Shown: piece after piece, positions 44,914 through 55,116 of the stretch
Layout of the letters: each line of letters opens with the position of its first letter
How positions within the stretch are numbered: position 1 is the stretch's first letter
Notes under the pieces: generated by a model
Told to the model about the DNA's origin: nothing
Databases searched by the model: none
The model's input: only the letters and a program-made list of their open reading frames with translations
Made by a program: the position numbers and the translations under genes
DNA from: Aplidium turbinatum
Taxonomy: Eukaryota > Chordata > Ascidiacea > Aplousobranchia > Polyclinidae
Reading direction: 5' to 3'
Length of the DNA stretch: 64,000 nt
Assembly (NCBI GenBank): GCA_918807975.1
Contig: OU964923.1
Span: 62,001-126,000 of the forward strand

Positions 44914-45766
44914 CAGGGGCGTCTAACCCGTGGCCCGCGGGCCACATGTGGCCCGCGAGAAGGTTCTGAGTGGCCCGCGTAATATTTTTCGAAATGACAT
45001 GTATTATAACTTATAATCAACTCAATCGCCAACGTAATTTATGGCGAACTTAGATTCCGATAAATTGGCATTTATTGTTTGCTTTCTTTTTATATTACGG
45101 TAGCCTACTCTATAATCCCTGGTGCATGGGGTGCGCAACTGTTCAAGCTAATTTTATTGTATCACAATGCACATTGCTACGCATCTCATTTTCCACATTG
45201 TTACGTCAACCCTTTTCCACACATAAGTACTGGTGCTTCAAGACAAAAGTCAGTCAATCAGCAGTATTTCATGCTTTTAGCGAGAGAAGTTCAAAACTTT
45301 CTATTGCTAGAATTTTACAAAAAAAATTGTTTCTTAAGAAAAAGATCAGAGGATTCATAGATTGGCAGTTTTCGTGACATCAATATTTGGCAGCACTTAC
45401 TTGTGCGAGCAAGTTTTTCATGGATGAACCTAGGGACAGCCGGACAATACATTACGGGACGCGCAACTCCGCTGTTCCGGCAACATCAGAAGGGTCAATT
45501 GCCAATTTGCCATTTTTACGTTTTGCTGCTGGCTTGCTATCAACTAAAAACCTTAAACCACTTTAAAATCAACTTCACTCTTCTTATATAACCCATAAAA
45601 TGTACAAACACATTTCTAAGATTAGAATTTGGGTGTGAGGGTTTTAATTAGAAATTATCAGACAGTCATTTTTAAGATTACAAATTAGCAGTAAATATTC
45701 AAGTGGCCCGCTCAACCATTCGTAAACTACATGTGGCCCTTTGGCCAAAAAGGTTGGACACCCCTG
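44914..45766. mobile_element. hAT MITE nested in the piggyBac
   Basis: Ends CAGGGGCGTCTAACCCGTGG and AGGTTGGACACCCCTG; perfect 8-bp duplication TTGTAGAT (44906-44913, 45767-45774). GTGGCCCGCGGGCC subterminal words. ORFs 45075-45591 are accidental. Confidence 0.92.
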
Positions 45767-47408
45767 TTGTAGATAATATAAAAAGATATTTTAGAAAAAT
45801 AATACTGAACTATAAAATTTAAGCATAATTGGGAAGCTACTGAGAGTTTGAAAACGTTGCGATAACAATTAAGGCCCAAAATAGTGAACTAAATTTCTAA
45901 AAGTGTTGATTTCGACACCTCGGCCGTTCTAGTTGACATCAGCATAAAGGACAGTGCTGATGTATTTTCAATGCGCACTACCGTAAGACGCAATATGTTC
46001 GGTTGTAACAAGTTCTTGTGATGTGTTTGAAAGGTATCATTTTTGTCATAAATTTGCAGATGTTCTTCTGTAGCTTCGATTGTTTTCAGTCTCCTGACTA
46101 GTGACTTTGTCCTATAGCCAGGGTTGCCATACCGTCCTTATTTCTAAGATTTGTTTTTATTTTGAAGGGCCAGATCTTAGAAAACTTAAATGTCCTTATT
46201 TCTAAGAAATGTCCTTATTTTTGACTTACGTCCTTATTTTGTCTTATTTTCAACAATTACAGAACTTCGATCGTTTAATATTCTAAAATTAGTCTAATTA
46301 GTTCCCTCTAGTCATCAGAGTCTTCAACGCCAAAGTGCGTGTTCTTGACTTGCGATCGATGCCAGGCGAGACCTCGGCACAGATCACGAACTTTATTTTC
46401 TCCTCTATTCAAGAGAATGGCCTAGACATGAAACAGCTGTCATCCTCTTGTGCCGATAATGCACCAGTGAATTTTGGAGGATCACAGCATAGTGGAAAAA
46501 ACAACGTCTTCTCTCGTCTCAAAGAGCAAACATTGCATCTGTTCCCAGTCGGCTGCCCTGCTCATATTTTGCTTAATGCAGTAGAGAAGGGATCAGAGCG
46601 CCTTAGGCCTACACTTGACATAGAAACAATCTGATGATTGGTAGCCACTTCAAAAGCCAAACTGGTAGAACGATGAGACTCAAGCATTTCTGTGAAGAGC
46701 TTGATAGCAACTACTCGACTCTACCAACACACACGCCGACTCGATAGACCACACTTGATGCTGTACTCGAGCTAATGATCGATCTCTGGGAACCACTCAA
46801 AGCGCATTTTCTTTCACTGAAAGATCCACCAAGAATATTGGAGGATTTCTTTAAATCAGAAGAGTCACTGATCATCGTATCATTCCTCCACAGCGCTTTA
46901 TTGCTCTTCAATAAACCACTGTTACTCCTGCAAAAGTCAACTGCATTGTTTCCAGAACTGGCAGAGATAATTGAATTTTTCAAGATCAAAATATTGCAAC
47001 GCCAGCGTTCAGGGTTTTTCGGAGCAACAACAGACGAACTACTAAGAACAGTCGATTAAGAGCATGCTAAGGTTCTCAAAGCGAGCTTCCAGGAGTTCTA
47101 CACCATTACCTTGGAATATGTCAACAAGTGGTATCGATTTGAGAAGCATCCAACGCACATCAACTGGACCCTGCTGAAATATCAAGCAATCGCGTTCGAG
47201 GAAGTCAAGAGGTTGGCGAAGCCAGTTGATCCACTAATGGCAATGAAAGATGAGCTGTTCGATGAGGTCTCGGCTGTTAACGCTGCTCAAGAAGATTTCA
47301 GATGATGTGTTCAGCAAGGATGAACCTGAGGTCAAGTGGATAAAGATCTTTACCGGAAACAACTCTTTTCCGCTGCTCTACATGCTGGTTAGCATCAGTT
47401 TCTCCTTT

Positions 47409-49067
47409 TAGTGTAGTCATCTAAGCTCAAAAAAAGGGCCAACCCGGAAAAAATTCGTAACTTAACAAATTTGGTATCAAAAGAAGCGAAATTTTATGTA
47501 GATCATCATATCCAAAATCCTCTTCAATCGGTTTTGAGCAAATGGAATGGGGGGCATTTGAAATTTGCGTCTAGCGCCCACTAACGGAAATGAACTATAA
47601 TCATCTTTTCTAATACTTCCATACTGATTTCTGATTTGTTTTTTCAAATATCGCAATCTGTAGCTTTATGAGAACATTTTGGTAAAAAATCCTGGATGTG
47701 ACGTCATGATGACGTCACAAGAATAATTGGAATATCGTAATTACTCTTCAATACTAGGGGATGAATGGAATGCAAGAATACTCCCAGTAAAGCCACTTTT
47801 TCTTTTCGTTTTTTACTTTGTTGAATACAATAAGTTTAATGGGGAGTGATGGGCTACTTAAAACACATGTTGCGCCATCTAGTGCAGAAAATGTAAATGT
47901 TGACAATCGAGAATTTCCAGTGAATGCAATCGTTGGTTTGTGCAATGTGCATATTGTTTTGTGTTCACTTACTTGAGTAAACCTTTCAGAGCATTTAGAA
48001 AATCAATAAAAAATTTTAATACTCGCAGTAGCAATGGCGTCATAATGCACTGGTTAAAAGGAATGTTTTATGGACGATCACGAATATCACTATTATAGGG
48101 TAAATAGTAAAATTCAATATCAATCTTTGCAAATACTTATGAACGATAATCTACATGTTAAACCAAACATATCATATCAGTAGAAGGCGTTTGAAATTGA
48201 TTAAAATTGTTTCAAAAGTTTTGTTTTCATGATTTTTTTTCCTGATTTGTAAATCGCTTTTTTTTTTGCAACCAACACTTCAAAAAAGCTAGATTTTGAA
48301 TAATTTTGACCAAATTTGAATCTGATATTTATTTTTCAAAATCAAATATGTTTCTATCCGCTTCCTCGTCACTTCCAACGCTGTCTTCGTCTGATGAAAC
48401 TTCGTCTTTGTCATAATTTTCACAATCCACTCCATTGCAATTACCACACGCAGAAACACATGGTAGCCCGTGCCGCCTGCAGCTGCAAACGTTGGTACTG
48501 CAAGGACTTTTCTTAGTGACGTTACAGTTACATCGTACAAAGCGAAGAATGTTATCAGGAGCCGTACTCAAATCTGTCAGAATAGGATCGTAACTCCCAT
48601 TGGATAATTTCCAGCCCCAATCGAGCGGATTTAGTTCAACGCTCATCAGTGTTTTCCATTCAATCACCTGCAGATGGATTCGAAGAAAATGATACTTTGC
48701 AGCATTTTTGGTTGGAGCGAGAGACTGTGGCTTGATTGTCGTTTTAGATGTTGCTGCTGCCTTCATAAACTGATGGTAGCGCAAATCTTCCATCGCCCAG
48801 TTTTCTTTCCCACCATAGCTAAAAGGATAAAAGTTGTATATTAAAACTGAACACACTTCTTAAACTTTTATTGATGATTTGGTGGTAGGAACTTGACATT
48901 ATCGTTATAATACTAATGTAACTTTTTAAGTTACCTAAACATTAACAATTTAAGTTCTTTTTGTTCTACTTCCTCTGCAGTGGCTGTTTCGTCTTCAAAT
49001 ACTTTAGCAGTTTCTTGGAACACCTCTCTTGTCCCAAACTTCTTCAGGGTACTAGTTTTTCCTGTTT
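47409..49067. repeat. Left arm of the foldback
   Basis: Inverse of 49794-51454. The minus ORF 48329-48856 is the antisense copy of the CXC-domain exon (ends in FEK rather than VEK). It lacks the 6-bp insert present in the right arm at 50018 and an 11-bp insert near 50090. Confidence 0.95.
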
Positions 49068-49600
49068 TTACTAGTTTTTTCCATGGTCCCTACGTAAAAG
49101 ATCATGAACACAAACGAAGAACAAGGAAAATGAGTATCTTTGTAAGTTTGGATAACTTAGAAATGATCCCAACATTCAACCAAGAAGTATTTTTGAAGAA
49201 CGAGCTGAATAAATCACAGTTCATATCTTTCCTATCAGACGAGCTGCGAAGAGAAGGTCATGATATTCGAAACAGTTTGGGAGATGCGGACACTCAAATC
49301 GTTTCAGCAGCATTAGAGTATGCAGAAGATAACAACAAAGATGTGGTTGTAGTAGCGGCTGACACTGATATTCTAGCGTTGTTGATGTTTCGCTAGAAAA
49401 ATGGTATGCATCTCTACATGCTTTCTGATGCTAGCAACAAAGGTGACAAAGAAATCTGGAAAATTGAAGATTTGGTCAAATCAACTGGAGATGTCATTAC
49501 AAGTCATATTTTGTTCATCCATGCTTGGTCGGGTTGCGATACTACGTGTGCATTGTTTGGACAAGGTAACCTACAATTTGTTTTTGGCAACTAGGAACTT
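48980..49600 (+). CDS. PIN/XPG-like nuclease exon of the foldback element
   Basis: The plus frame 48980-49396 and, after a TAG at 49394-49396, the frame to about 49565. It reads NELNKSQFISFLSDELRREG, then DADTQIVSAALEYAED and KDVVVVAADTDILALLMF. Two acidic clusters (DADTQ, ADTDILALL) in an alternating hydrophobic context are the mark of FEN1/XPG and PIN-like nucleases. IWKIEDLVKSTGDVITSHIL and HAWSGCDTTCALFGQG follow. A GT at 49566 and an AG at 49792 look like an intron leading to KTSTLKKFGTWEVF. The first 90 bases read into the arm (inverse of the later exon), so the true start is lost: the gene has been cut by the palindrome formation. Confidence 0.7.
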
Positions 49601-49793
49601 TCATGATAAACTTGGTTTTACTTGCTTGAATGATGTAAATGTTACTTTACGAAATATTGTATTTAGATAAGCCTTATCGTATTCTTTTTAATATAATTGT
49701 ACACGATAAACATATTCGGAATTGCCTTCGTTCTTTACTTATTTTTCGGTTAAGCTATGCACAGGCTACTTATATCTATAATCTTTTATGTCA

Positions 49794-50544
49794 GGAAAAA
49801 CTAGTACCCTGAAGAAGTTTGGGACATGGGAGGTGTTCCAAGAAACTGCTAAAGTATTCGAAGACGAAACAGCTACTGCAGAGGAAGTAGAACAAAAAGA
49901 ACTTAAATTGTTAATGTTTAGGTAACTTAAAAAGTTACATTAGTATTATAACGATAATGTCAAGTTCCTACCACCAAATCATCAATAAAAGTTTAAGAAG
50001 TGTGTTCAGTTTTAATATAGGCCTACAATTTTTATCTTTTTAGCTACGGTGGGAAAGAAAACTGGGCGATGGAAGATTTGCGCTACCATGGCGCTACTAT
50101 CAGTTTATGAAGGCAGCAGCAACATCTAAAACGACAATCAAGCCACAGTCTCTCGCTCCAACTAAAAATGCTGCAAAGTATCATTTTCTTCGAATCCATC
50201 TGCAGGTGATTGAATGGAAAACACTGATGAGCGTTGAACTAAATCCGCTCGATTGGGGCTGGAAATTATCCAATGGGAGTTACGATCCTATTCTGACAGA
50301 TTTGAGTGCGGCTCCTGATAACATTCTTCGCTTTGTACGATGTAACTGTAACATCACTAAGAAAAGTCCTTGCAGTACCAACGTTTGCAGCTGCAGGCGG
50401 CACGGGCTACCATGTGTTTCTGCGTGTAGTAATTGCAATGGAGTGGATTGTGAAAATTATGACAAAGACGAAGTTTCATCAGACGAAGACAGCGTTGGAA
50501 GTGACGAGGAAGCGGATAGAAACATATTTGATGTTGAAAAATAA
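49794..50544 (+). CDS. CXC-domain C-terminal exons of the foldback element
   Basis: A short exon (STLKKFGTWEVFQETAKVFE, 49800-49920), an intron from GGTAACT (49920) to TTTTTAG (about 50042), then YGGKENWAMEDLRYH and the open frame 50107-50544. It contains HFLRIHLQVIEWKTL, LNPLDWGWKLSNGSYDPILT and a tesmin/TSO1-like cysteine array CNCNITKKSPCSTNVCSCRR, followed by HGLPC...CSNCNGVDCEN and an acidic tail. The same domain pair (PIN-like then CXC) occurs together in uncharacterised animal proteins. An 11-bp insert near 50090 shifts the frame relative to the left-arm copy. Confidence 0.75.
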
Positions 50545-51454
50545 ATATCAGATTCAAATTTGGTCAAAATTATTCAAAATCTAGCTTTTTTGAAGTGTTG
50601 GTTGTAAAAAAAAAAGCGATTTACAAATCAGGAAAAAAAATCATGAAAACAAAACTTTTGAAACAATTTTAATTAATTTCAAACGCCTTCTACTGATATG
50701 ATATGTTTGGTTTGACATGTAGATTATCGTTCATAAGTATTTGCAAAGATTGATATTGAATTTTACTATTTACCCTATAATACTGATATTCGTGATCGTC
50801 CATAAAACATTTCTTTTAACCAGTGCATTATGACGCCATTGCTACTGCGAGTATTAAATTTTTTTATTGATTTTCTAAATGCTTTGAAAGGTTTACTCAA
50901 GTAAGTGAACACAAAACAATATGCACATTGCACAAACCAACGATTGCATTCACTGGAAATTCTCGATTGTCAACATTTACATTTTCTGCACTAGATGGCG
51001 CAACATGTGTTTTAAGCAGCCCATTACTCCCCATTAAACTTATTGTATTCAACAAAGTAAAAAACGAAAAGAAAAAGTGGCTTTACTGGGAGTATTCTTG
51101 CATTCCATTCATCCCCTAGTATTGAAGAGTAATTACGATATTCCAATTATTCTTGTGACGTCATCATGACGTCACATCCAGAATTTTTTACCAAAATGTT
51201 CTCACAAAGCTACAGATTGCGATATTTAAAAAAACAAATCAGAAATCAGTATGGAAGTATTAGAAAAGATGATTATAGTTCATTTCCGTTAGTGGGCGCT
51301 AGACGCAAATTTCAAATGCCCCCCATTCCATTTGCTCAAAACCGATTGAAGAGGATTTTGGATATGATGATCTACATAAAATTTCGCTTCTTTTGATACC
51401 AAATTTGTTAAGTTACGAATTTTTTCCGGGTCAAACCCTAATATGACTACACTA
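49794..51454. repeat. Right arm of the foldback
   Basis: Inverse of 47409-49067. It carries the sense copy of the CXC exon (50107-50544) and the terminal sequence to ATGACTACACTA. Confidence 0.95.
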
Positions 51455-51788
51455 TTTCCAGTCAGCAATGCATTTGTAGAAAGAGTGTTCTCTCTTGTTT
51501 CGGCGCAGTGGGCCAAGGAAAGGAACAGACTTAGTGAAATGACAGTCAAACCCCAGCTAGCCTACAAGTAGCCTAAAGATGAACCTATACCTGAGCTGCC
51601 GTGAGATTCATGAAGCAATTTGCCAATTTCTAATAACAAGGAGTTGCTGGAGCAGATTGTTTCTGGCAAAAAGTATGGAATGTGATATGACACGGTTCGT
51701 ATAAATACAAAGTAGGCCTAAGCTATGTCCAAAAACGTTTTTGAAATGCTAATCTAATTATTCGGTTGTCCTTATTTTTGGGTCCATG

Positions 51789-53752
51789 CAGTGGCGGCTG
51801 GTGAGTTCTAGAAATGGGGGTGCTGCGTGTTCGTCACAGTCGAATTCGGGGTCTGAACAGAGGGGGGTCTGGGGGCCTCCCCCAGAAAATTTTGAAAAAT
51901 CACATTTGATTAGGTACATTCTGAGCGTATTTTCAGCTCTAAATTGTGACAAAAGTTCAAGATAAAGCTAGCTTATTTAAGAGTTTCGCAAATGTGTAAT
52001 ATTTTGAAGGGGACGATCAACAAACTGTCACGATTTCTTTCTATCTCTTACCAGGAAAAAGACTTGGAAAGGTTCAATGACGTAGTTTAATGGGTCAAAC
52101 CGAAAAGCAGTCAATTAAATTCACGGATAGTTCTACTGGTGAAATGATATATAAAAACGCTTGAAGGACTCCAACGAACGGCTTCTCAAATAACTCTAAT
52201 TTCGAACACAATTTATAGCCTATCAGCACCAATTCTCATCTACTTGTATTCGATTACTTCAACTCTCAATCAACAATAATTTCTGCACCAACTACCAATC
52301 CACAGCTCATAACACAACTCCCATAATCACATAATCAACTCAATAATAATAATAATAAACATTACACAAACTACACCACTATTTATAGTTGGTTGTTCAG
52401 TCCAGTAACTTCGAGAAGGTTACGTAAGGTTACATCATAAAGAACCCTTGTTCTATCAAGCAGCATTTAAATGTAAACAACAGAAGTCTCTAGAATGTCA
52501 CGTAGGGAAAATGATTCCAGAAAACACATTTTACATAATACAGATTTCGTAATCAGAGGTTACTTCAGGTCATAACCGATAATAACACACCGCACCAGAA
52601 TTCCATAATGAAAACAGCACATTCTGTCAAGACGCAAAGCAGCCCGACGCGACGCCTTGCACATTGATTGTGACACAAACAAATGTGAATAACACGTTCT
52701 AGCTATTGTGCTGTCACAGCATCTGAGCACGACAGGGTAATGTTGCTCACTTGGTAAAACAATGTTAGTAGGCTATTAGTAAAATATTAATATTCATTAC
52801 AGTAGCATAACAGGGGGCAGGCCTGACTGGTCAGTCATAAACAACAGCTGCAAAGCTCAGTGGCGTAGCTAAGGGGTGGGGTGGGGGTTACAACCCCCCC
52901 CCCTTTGGCGTCACGATATTGAGAATGATGCTTTCAGTCTAAAAAAAATTGCCTAATTTCATACAAAACTGCATTAAAAGAGCGAGTTTTGCCAATACCA
53001 AACATTCAAACATCTCAGCCAGGAATTAGCAACAAGAAAACATAGAGACTTATAGCTTTATTTCCGAAAAATGCCGAAGAAAACATGATCTTATCCTTTT
53101 GCAATGCCACCGGACAGCACCATTTTACAGGAATATTCATACCCACATTTTTGTTGAAAATGCTCTCAGAATGCACCAAATTCAAAGTCATTTTTCAAAA
53201 TTTTCTGGGGGAAGTCCCGCCGCTGGGTCTTCAAAACCCCCCCTTTCAAAATTCCTGGCTACACTACTGGCAAAGCTTAAAACCAAACAAGTGGATTAGT
53301 CATGTGAATAACGCTTAAAAGGCCAAATTTAAAAATGCCAAAAAAAATTTTTGGGCAAAAAACAACAAAAAAGGCCGAAAAACTGCCAAATTAAAAAAAA
53401 AGCCAAACAGGATATTTTTCATGCCAACAACATAAAAAATGCTAACCTGGCAACCCTGAATGTGCTGTTTGAAACGCAGCACAAGCGTTTGCTATTCGTT
53501 TGTATAGGCAACTCAAGAAAACACGCGGCTCGTTGACGTCACGATCCAGTGTTTCTTTTATTGTAACCTTGCGCAAAATATTTCACAGCGCGCAGAGTTG
53601 CCAAATATAATTTACACAGTCGGCAATTCTGTGAACAGAAAACATAAACTACATTTTGGGCAGAAGAAACGCTAAGATATTTGAGAAACTTTTCATGAAA
53701 ATTTTTGTGGGAGTGCTGCAGCACCGCAGCACACACTAGCGAGCCGCCCTTG
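51789..53752. mobile_element. hAT element in the right end of the 46119-53775 hAT
   Basis: Left CAGTGGCGGCTGGTGAGTTC, right CTAGCGAGCCGCCCTTG; perfect 8-bp duplication GGTCCATG (51781-51788, 53753-53760). GGGTGCTGCG and GTGCTGCAGC words occur subterminally. About 1.55 kb without its nested MITE. No transposase recognised; 53539-53820 minus ORF is a shadow. Confidence 0.87.
52858..53269. mobile_element. hAT MITE (CAGTGGCGTAGC), copy 2
   Basis: Ends CAGTGGCGTAGCTAAGG and CTGGCTACACTACTG; perfect 8-bp duplication GCAAAGCT (52850-52857, 53270-53277). Sister of 31359-31738. Innermost layer of the stack. Confidence 0.93.
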
Positions 53753-53879
53753 GGTCCATGTTGATGGTAACCCTGCCTATAGCGCACTAAGTGTAGTGAT
53801 TCTAGTGAAGGAGAGCGCAAGAAGAAAAGTATAACTTCTGTTTTTTTTTTGGAAAAACTAAGTATTCATTGGAAGTTCA

Positions 53880-53908
53880 TAGGTTCGAATCCCGCCGGAG
53901 GTACCAAT
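53880..53908 (+). other. tRNA-like 3' half
   Basis: GGTTCGAATCCCGCCGGAGG then TACCA has the T-arm, acceptor strand and discriminator shape of a tRNA 3' end. No matching 5' half lies upstream, so it is a fragment or SINE piece, not a working tRNA. Confidence 0.5.
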
Positions 53909-54173
53909 TTTTCTTTGCTTGTTTCTTAATCATGCAGCAGTCATTCACAAGAGCACTGGTAGCGCTTTTATCTCAACGATTTCTTGTCTGTATATTATTA
54001 TTATGCTGTTAGCAGCTAATTTACCGAGGTCCGGTGATTGTTTAATAAACTTAATACCAGAACCACAAAAATTGTGTATAAAAGTATGCATCCCCCCCAA
54101 TGTTCAAAATCGTCTAAAATTTGATAAAATTTTGATTTATCCCCCCAATCCTCCACTAACTTCGGCACCACTG

Positions 54174-55115
54174 CGTGCGTGCCAACAACAGTTTTTTCAT
54201 TTGTGACTTTTGTCCAAAATTGACCAATGGTTTCTTTCTTAAAACAGTTTATCAATACACTGTCGCACTGAATGTCAATACACTCCTCTTGAAACTCAAA
54301 AATGGATAGGTAGTTTTCCTGTAGGGTATCTACATCAATAGCAAATGGATTGCGCACCCATTCCAAATCCTTTGCATTTTTAGGGATAACTTAATCAAAT
54401 CAAATTATCGCATCAATGAACCCAAATGCCTTTCTATGACAAGCTGAACATCGTCTAAGCCAAACTCCGTATCTTGCAGTAACTGTTTCAAAACAGTAGC
54501 CTAAATGATGCTGTTTTCTGGGACACGACCTTCTTCCACAAATTCAGCTTTTCTGTAAAAGCAATCAGTTTTTCAAATACATCGACCAACATTATGTTTG
54601 GTCCTTGCAAAGATTTATTCAAGATAATCAGCTCCGAAAATATATCAGAAAGATACACCACAAACAAAAGCCACTTTTGATCAGCAAACTTTTCTGCCAA
54701 GCTATACTTCTTGTTTATTAAAAATTCCTTCACCTCCTTGCGCACCTTTTTCCTTCTTTGAAGAGGATGGGGGAAATGCATTAATTTTTTATTTGATAAG
54801 GTTTAAAACAATTAATTGTCCAATTTTAGCAATTAATTGTATTTGTTTGGTGTGGTTTTTGAAGCAACTAATTGTTACAATTTCCTAGTCTAGTGTGTAG
54901 GCTACTGTCGTGTACATTTCACCGCAAAATGCGTGTGGCAAAATCATCGAGTGAAACCCGCAGCGTAGAATAGCAGAAATTACGAAAACTAAATTAGTGG
55001 TAGGCAGTTTTAACTTTGCTCAAGAGACATTATCTTTTATCGTCACATCTTACAGCGACCCAGCCATATGAAACGGCGAACCAGTTTTGGGTCGGGACCC
55101 AGGGGTTGAGAAGCA
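54174..55115 (-). mobile_element. hAT element (ZBED5-like) that hosts the nested stack, right part
   Basis: The minus strand from 54781 reads KYSLAEKFADQKWLLFVVYL, SDIFSELIILNKSLQGPNIM and LNLWKK, then (54366) EWVRNPFAIDVDTLQENYLS, FQEECIDIQCDSVL and QFWTKVTNEKTVV. It continues across the 42238-54173 insertion into KALQPFVTT at 42.2 kb. Several frame breaks. The right terminus AGGGGTTGAGAAGCACTG (to 55115) is a Charlie-type hAT end, followed by CCTTATGT. The left end was not found. Confidence 0.82.
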
Positions 55116-55116
55116 C

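Larger units (their letters stand above)
43277..45933 (-). mobile_element. piggyBac element
   Basis: TTAA (43273-43276) + CACTAGAACGGCCG ... CGGCCGTTCTAGT + TTGA (decayed TTAA). Subterminal GGTGTCGAAATCGA and CCTCCAACGGCCG repeats occur near 43300, 44870 and 45905. It encodes a piggyBac transposase on the minus strand and is itself interrupted by a hAT MITE at 44914. Confidence 0.87.
47409..51454. mobile_element. 4-kb foldback transposon (Academ-like candidate)
   Basis: Begins TAGTGTAGTCAT and ends ATGACTACACTA, with a 3-bp TTT duplication in the hAT codons S-F-S-F-P-V. The left arm 47409-49067 and right arm 49794-51454 are inverted copies, each about 1.66 kb and nearly identical. They enclose a 0.73-kb unique centre. 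The right half plus centre encode, on the plus strand, a PIN/XPG-like nuclease and a Cys-rich CXC protein; the left arm carries an antisense copy of the 3' part. A 3-bp duplication and an XPG-type nuclease with a Cys-rich domain fit what I remember of Academ transposons. The superfamily call is inference. Confidence 0.85.
46335..51680 (+). pseudogene. hAT transposase interrupted by the foldback element
   Basis: Pieces in order are QITNFIFSSIQENGLDMKQL then CADNAPVNFGGSQHSGKNNV and LFPVGCPAHILLNAVEKGSE (46335-46634), and DLWEPLKAHFLSLKDPPRIL (46775-47059). EYVNKWYRFEKHPTHINWTL (47111-47305) and FPLLYMLVSISFSF (to 47408) follow. After the foldback it resumes as PVSNAFVERVFSLVSAQW (51458-51511) and MTVKPQL. 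CADNAPVNFGG and the C-terminal NAFVERVFSL are standard hAT marks. Two TAGCCTA words near the end (51558, 51569) shift the frame; removing GCCTA from both restores a hAT-like tail (LQVKMNLYLSC). Confidence 0.88.
46119..53775 (+). mobile_element. hAT element, split by a foldback and by another hAT
   Basis: Ends CAGGGTTGCCATACCGTCC and GATGGTAACCCTG; perfect 8-bp duplication CCTATAGC (46111-46118, 53776-53783). The GTCCTTATTT words occur at both subterminal ends (46135, 51768). Without its two insertions (47409-51454 and 51789-53752) it would be about 1.6 kb. It encodes a hAT transposase on the plus strand. Confidence 0.9.
42238..54173. mobile_element. 11.9-kb hAT insertion (outer shell of a nested stack)
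   Basis: Left end CAGTGGTGCCAAAGTAGG, right end CTAACTTCGGCACCACTG. Perfect 8-bp duplication CGTGCGTG (42230-42237, 54174-54181). Removing it rejoins a hAT transposase frame across the site. Its own length is perhaps 1.6 kb (42238-43276, 45934-46118, 53776-54173); the rest is piggyBac and a second hAT nested inside. CCCCCCAAT words recur in both subterminal arms. Confidence 0.88.

Noticed and set aside
45075-45591. Overlapping plus ORFs of 100, 93 and 62 aa
   Set aside because: Lie inside a hAT MITE; no conserved motif and three competing frames.
53880-53908. Functional tRNA gene
   Set aside because: Only the 3' half is present.
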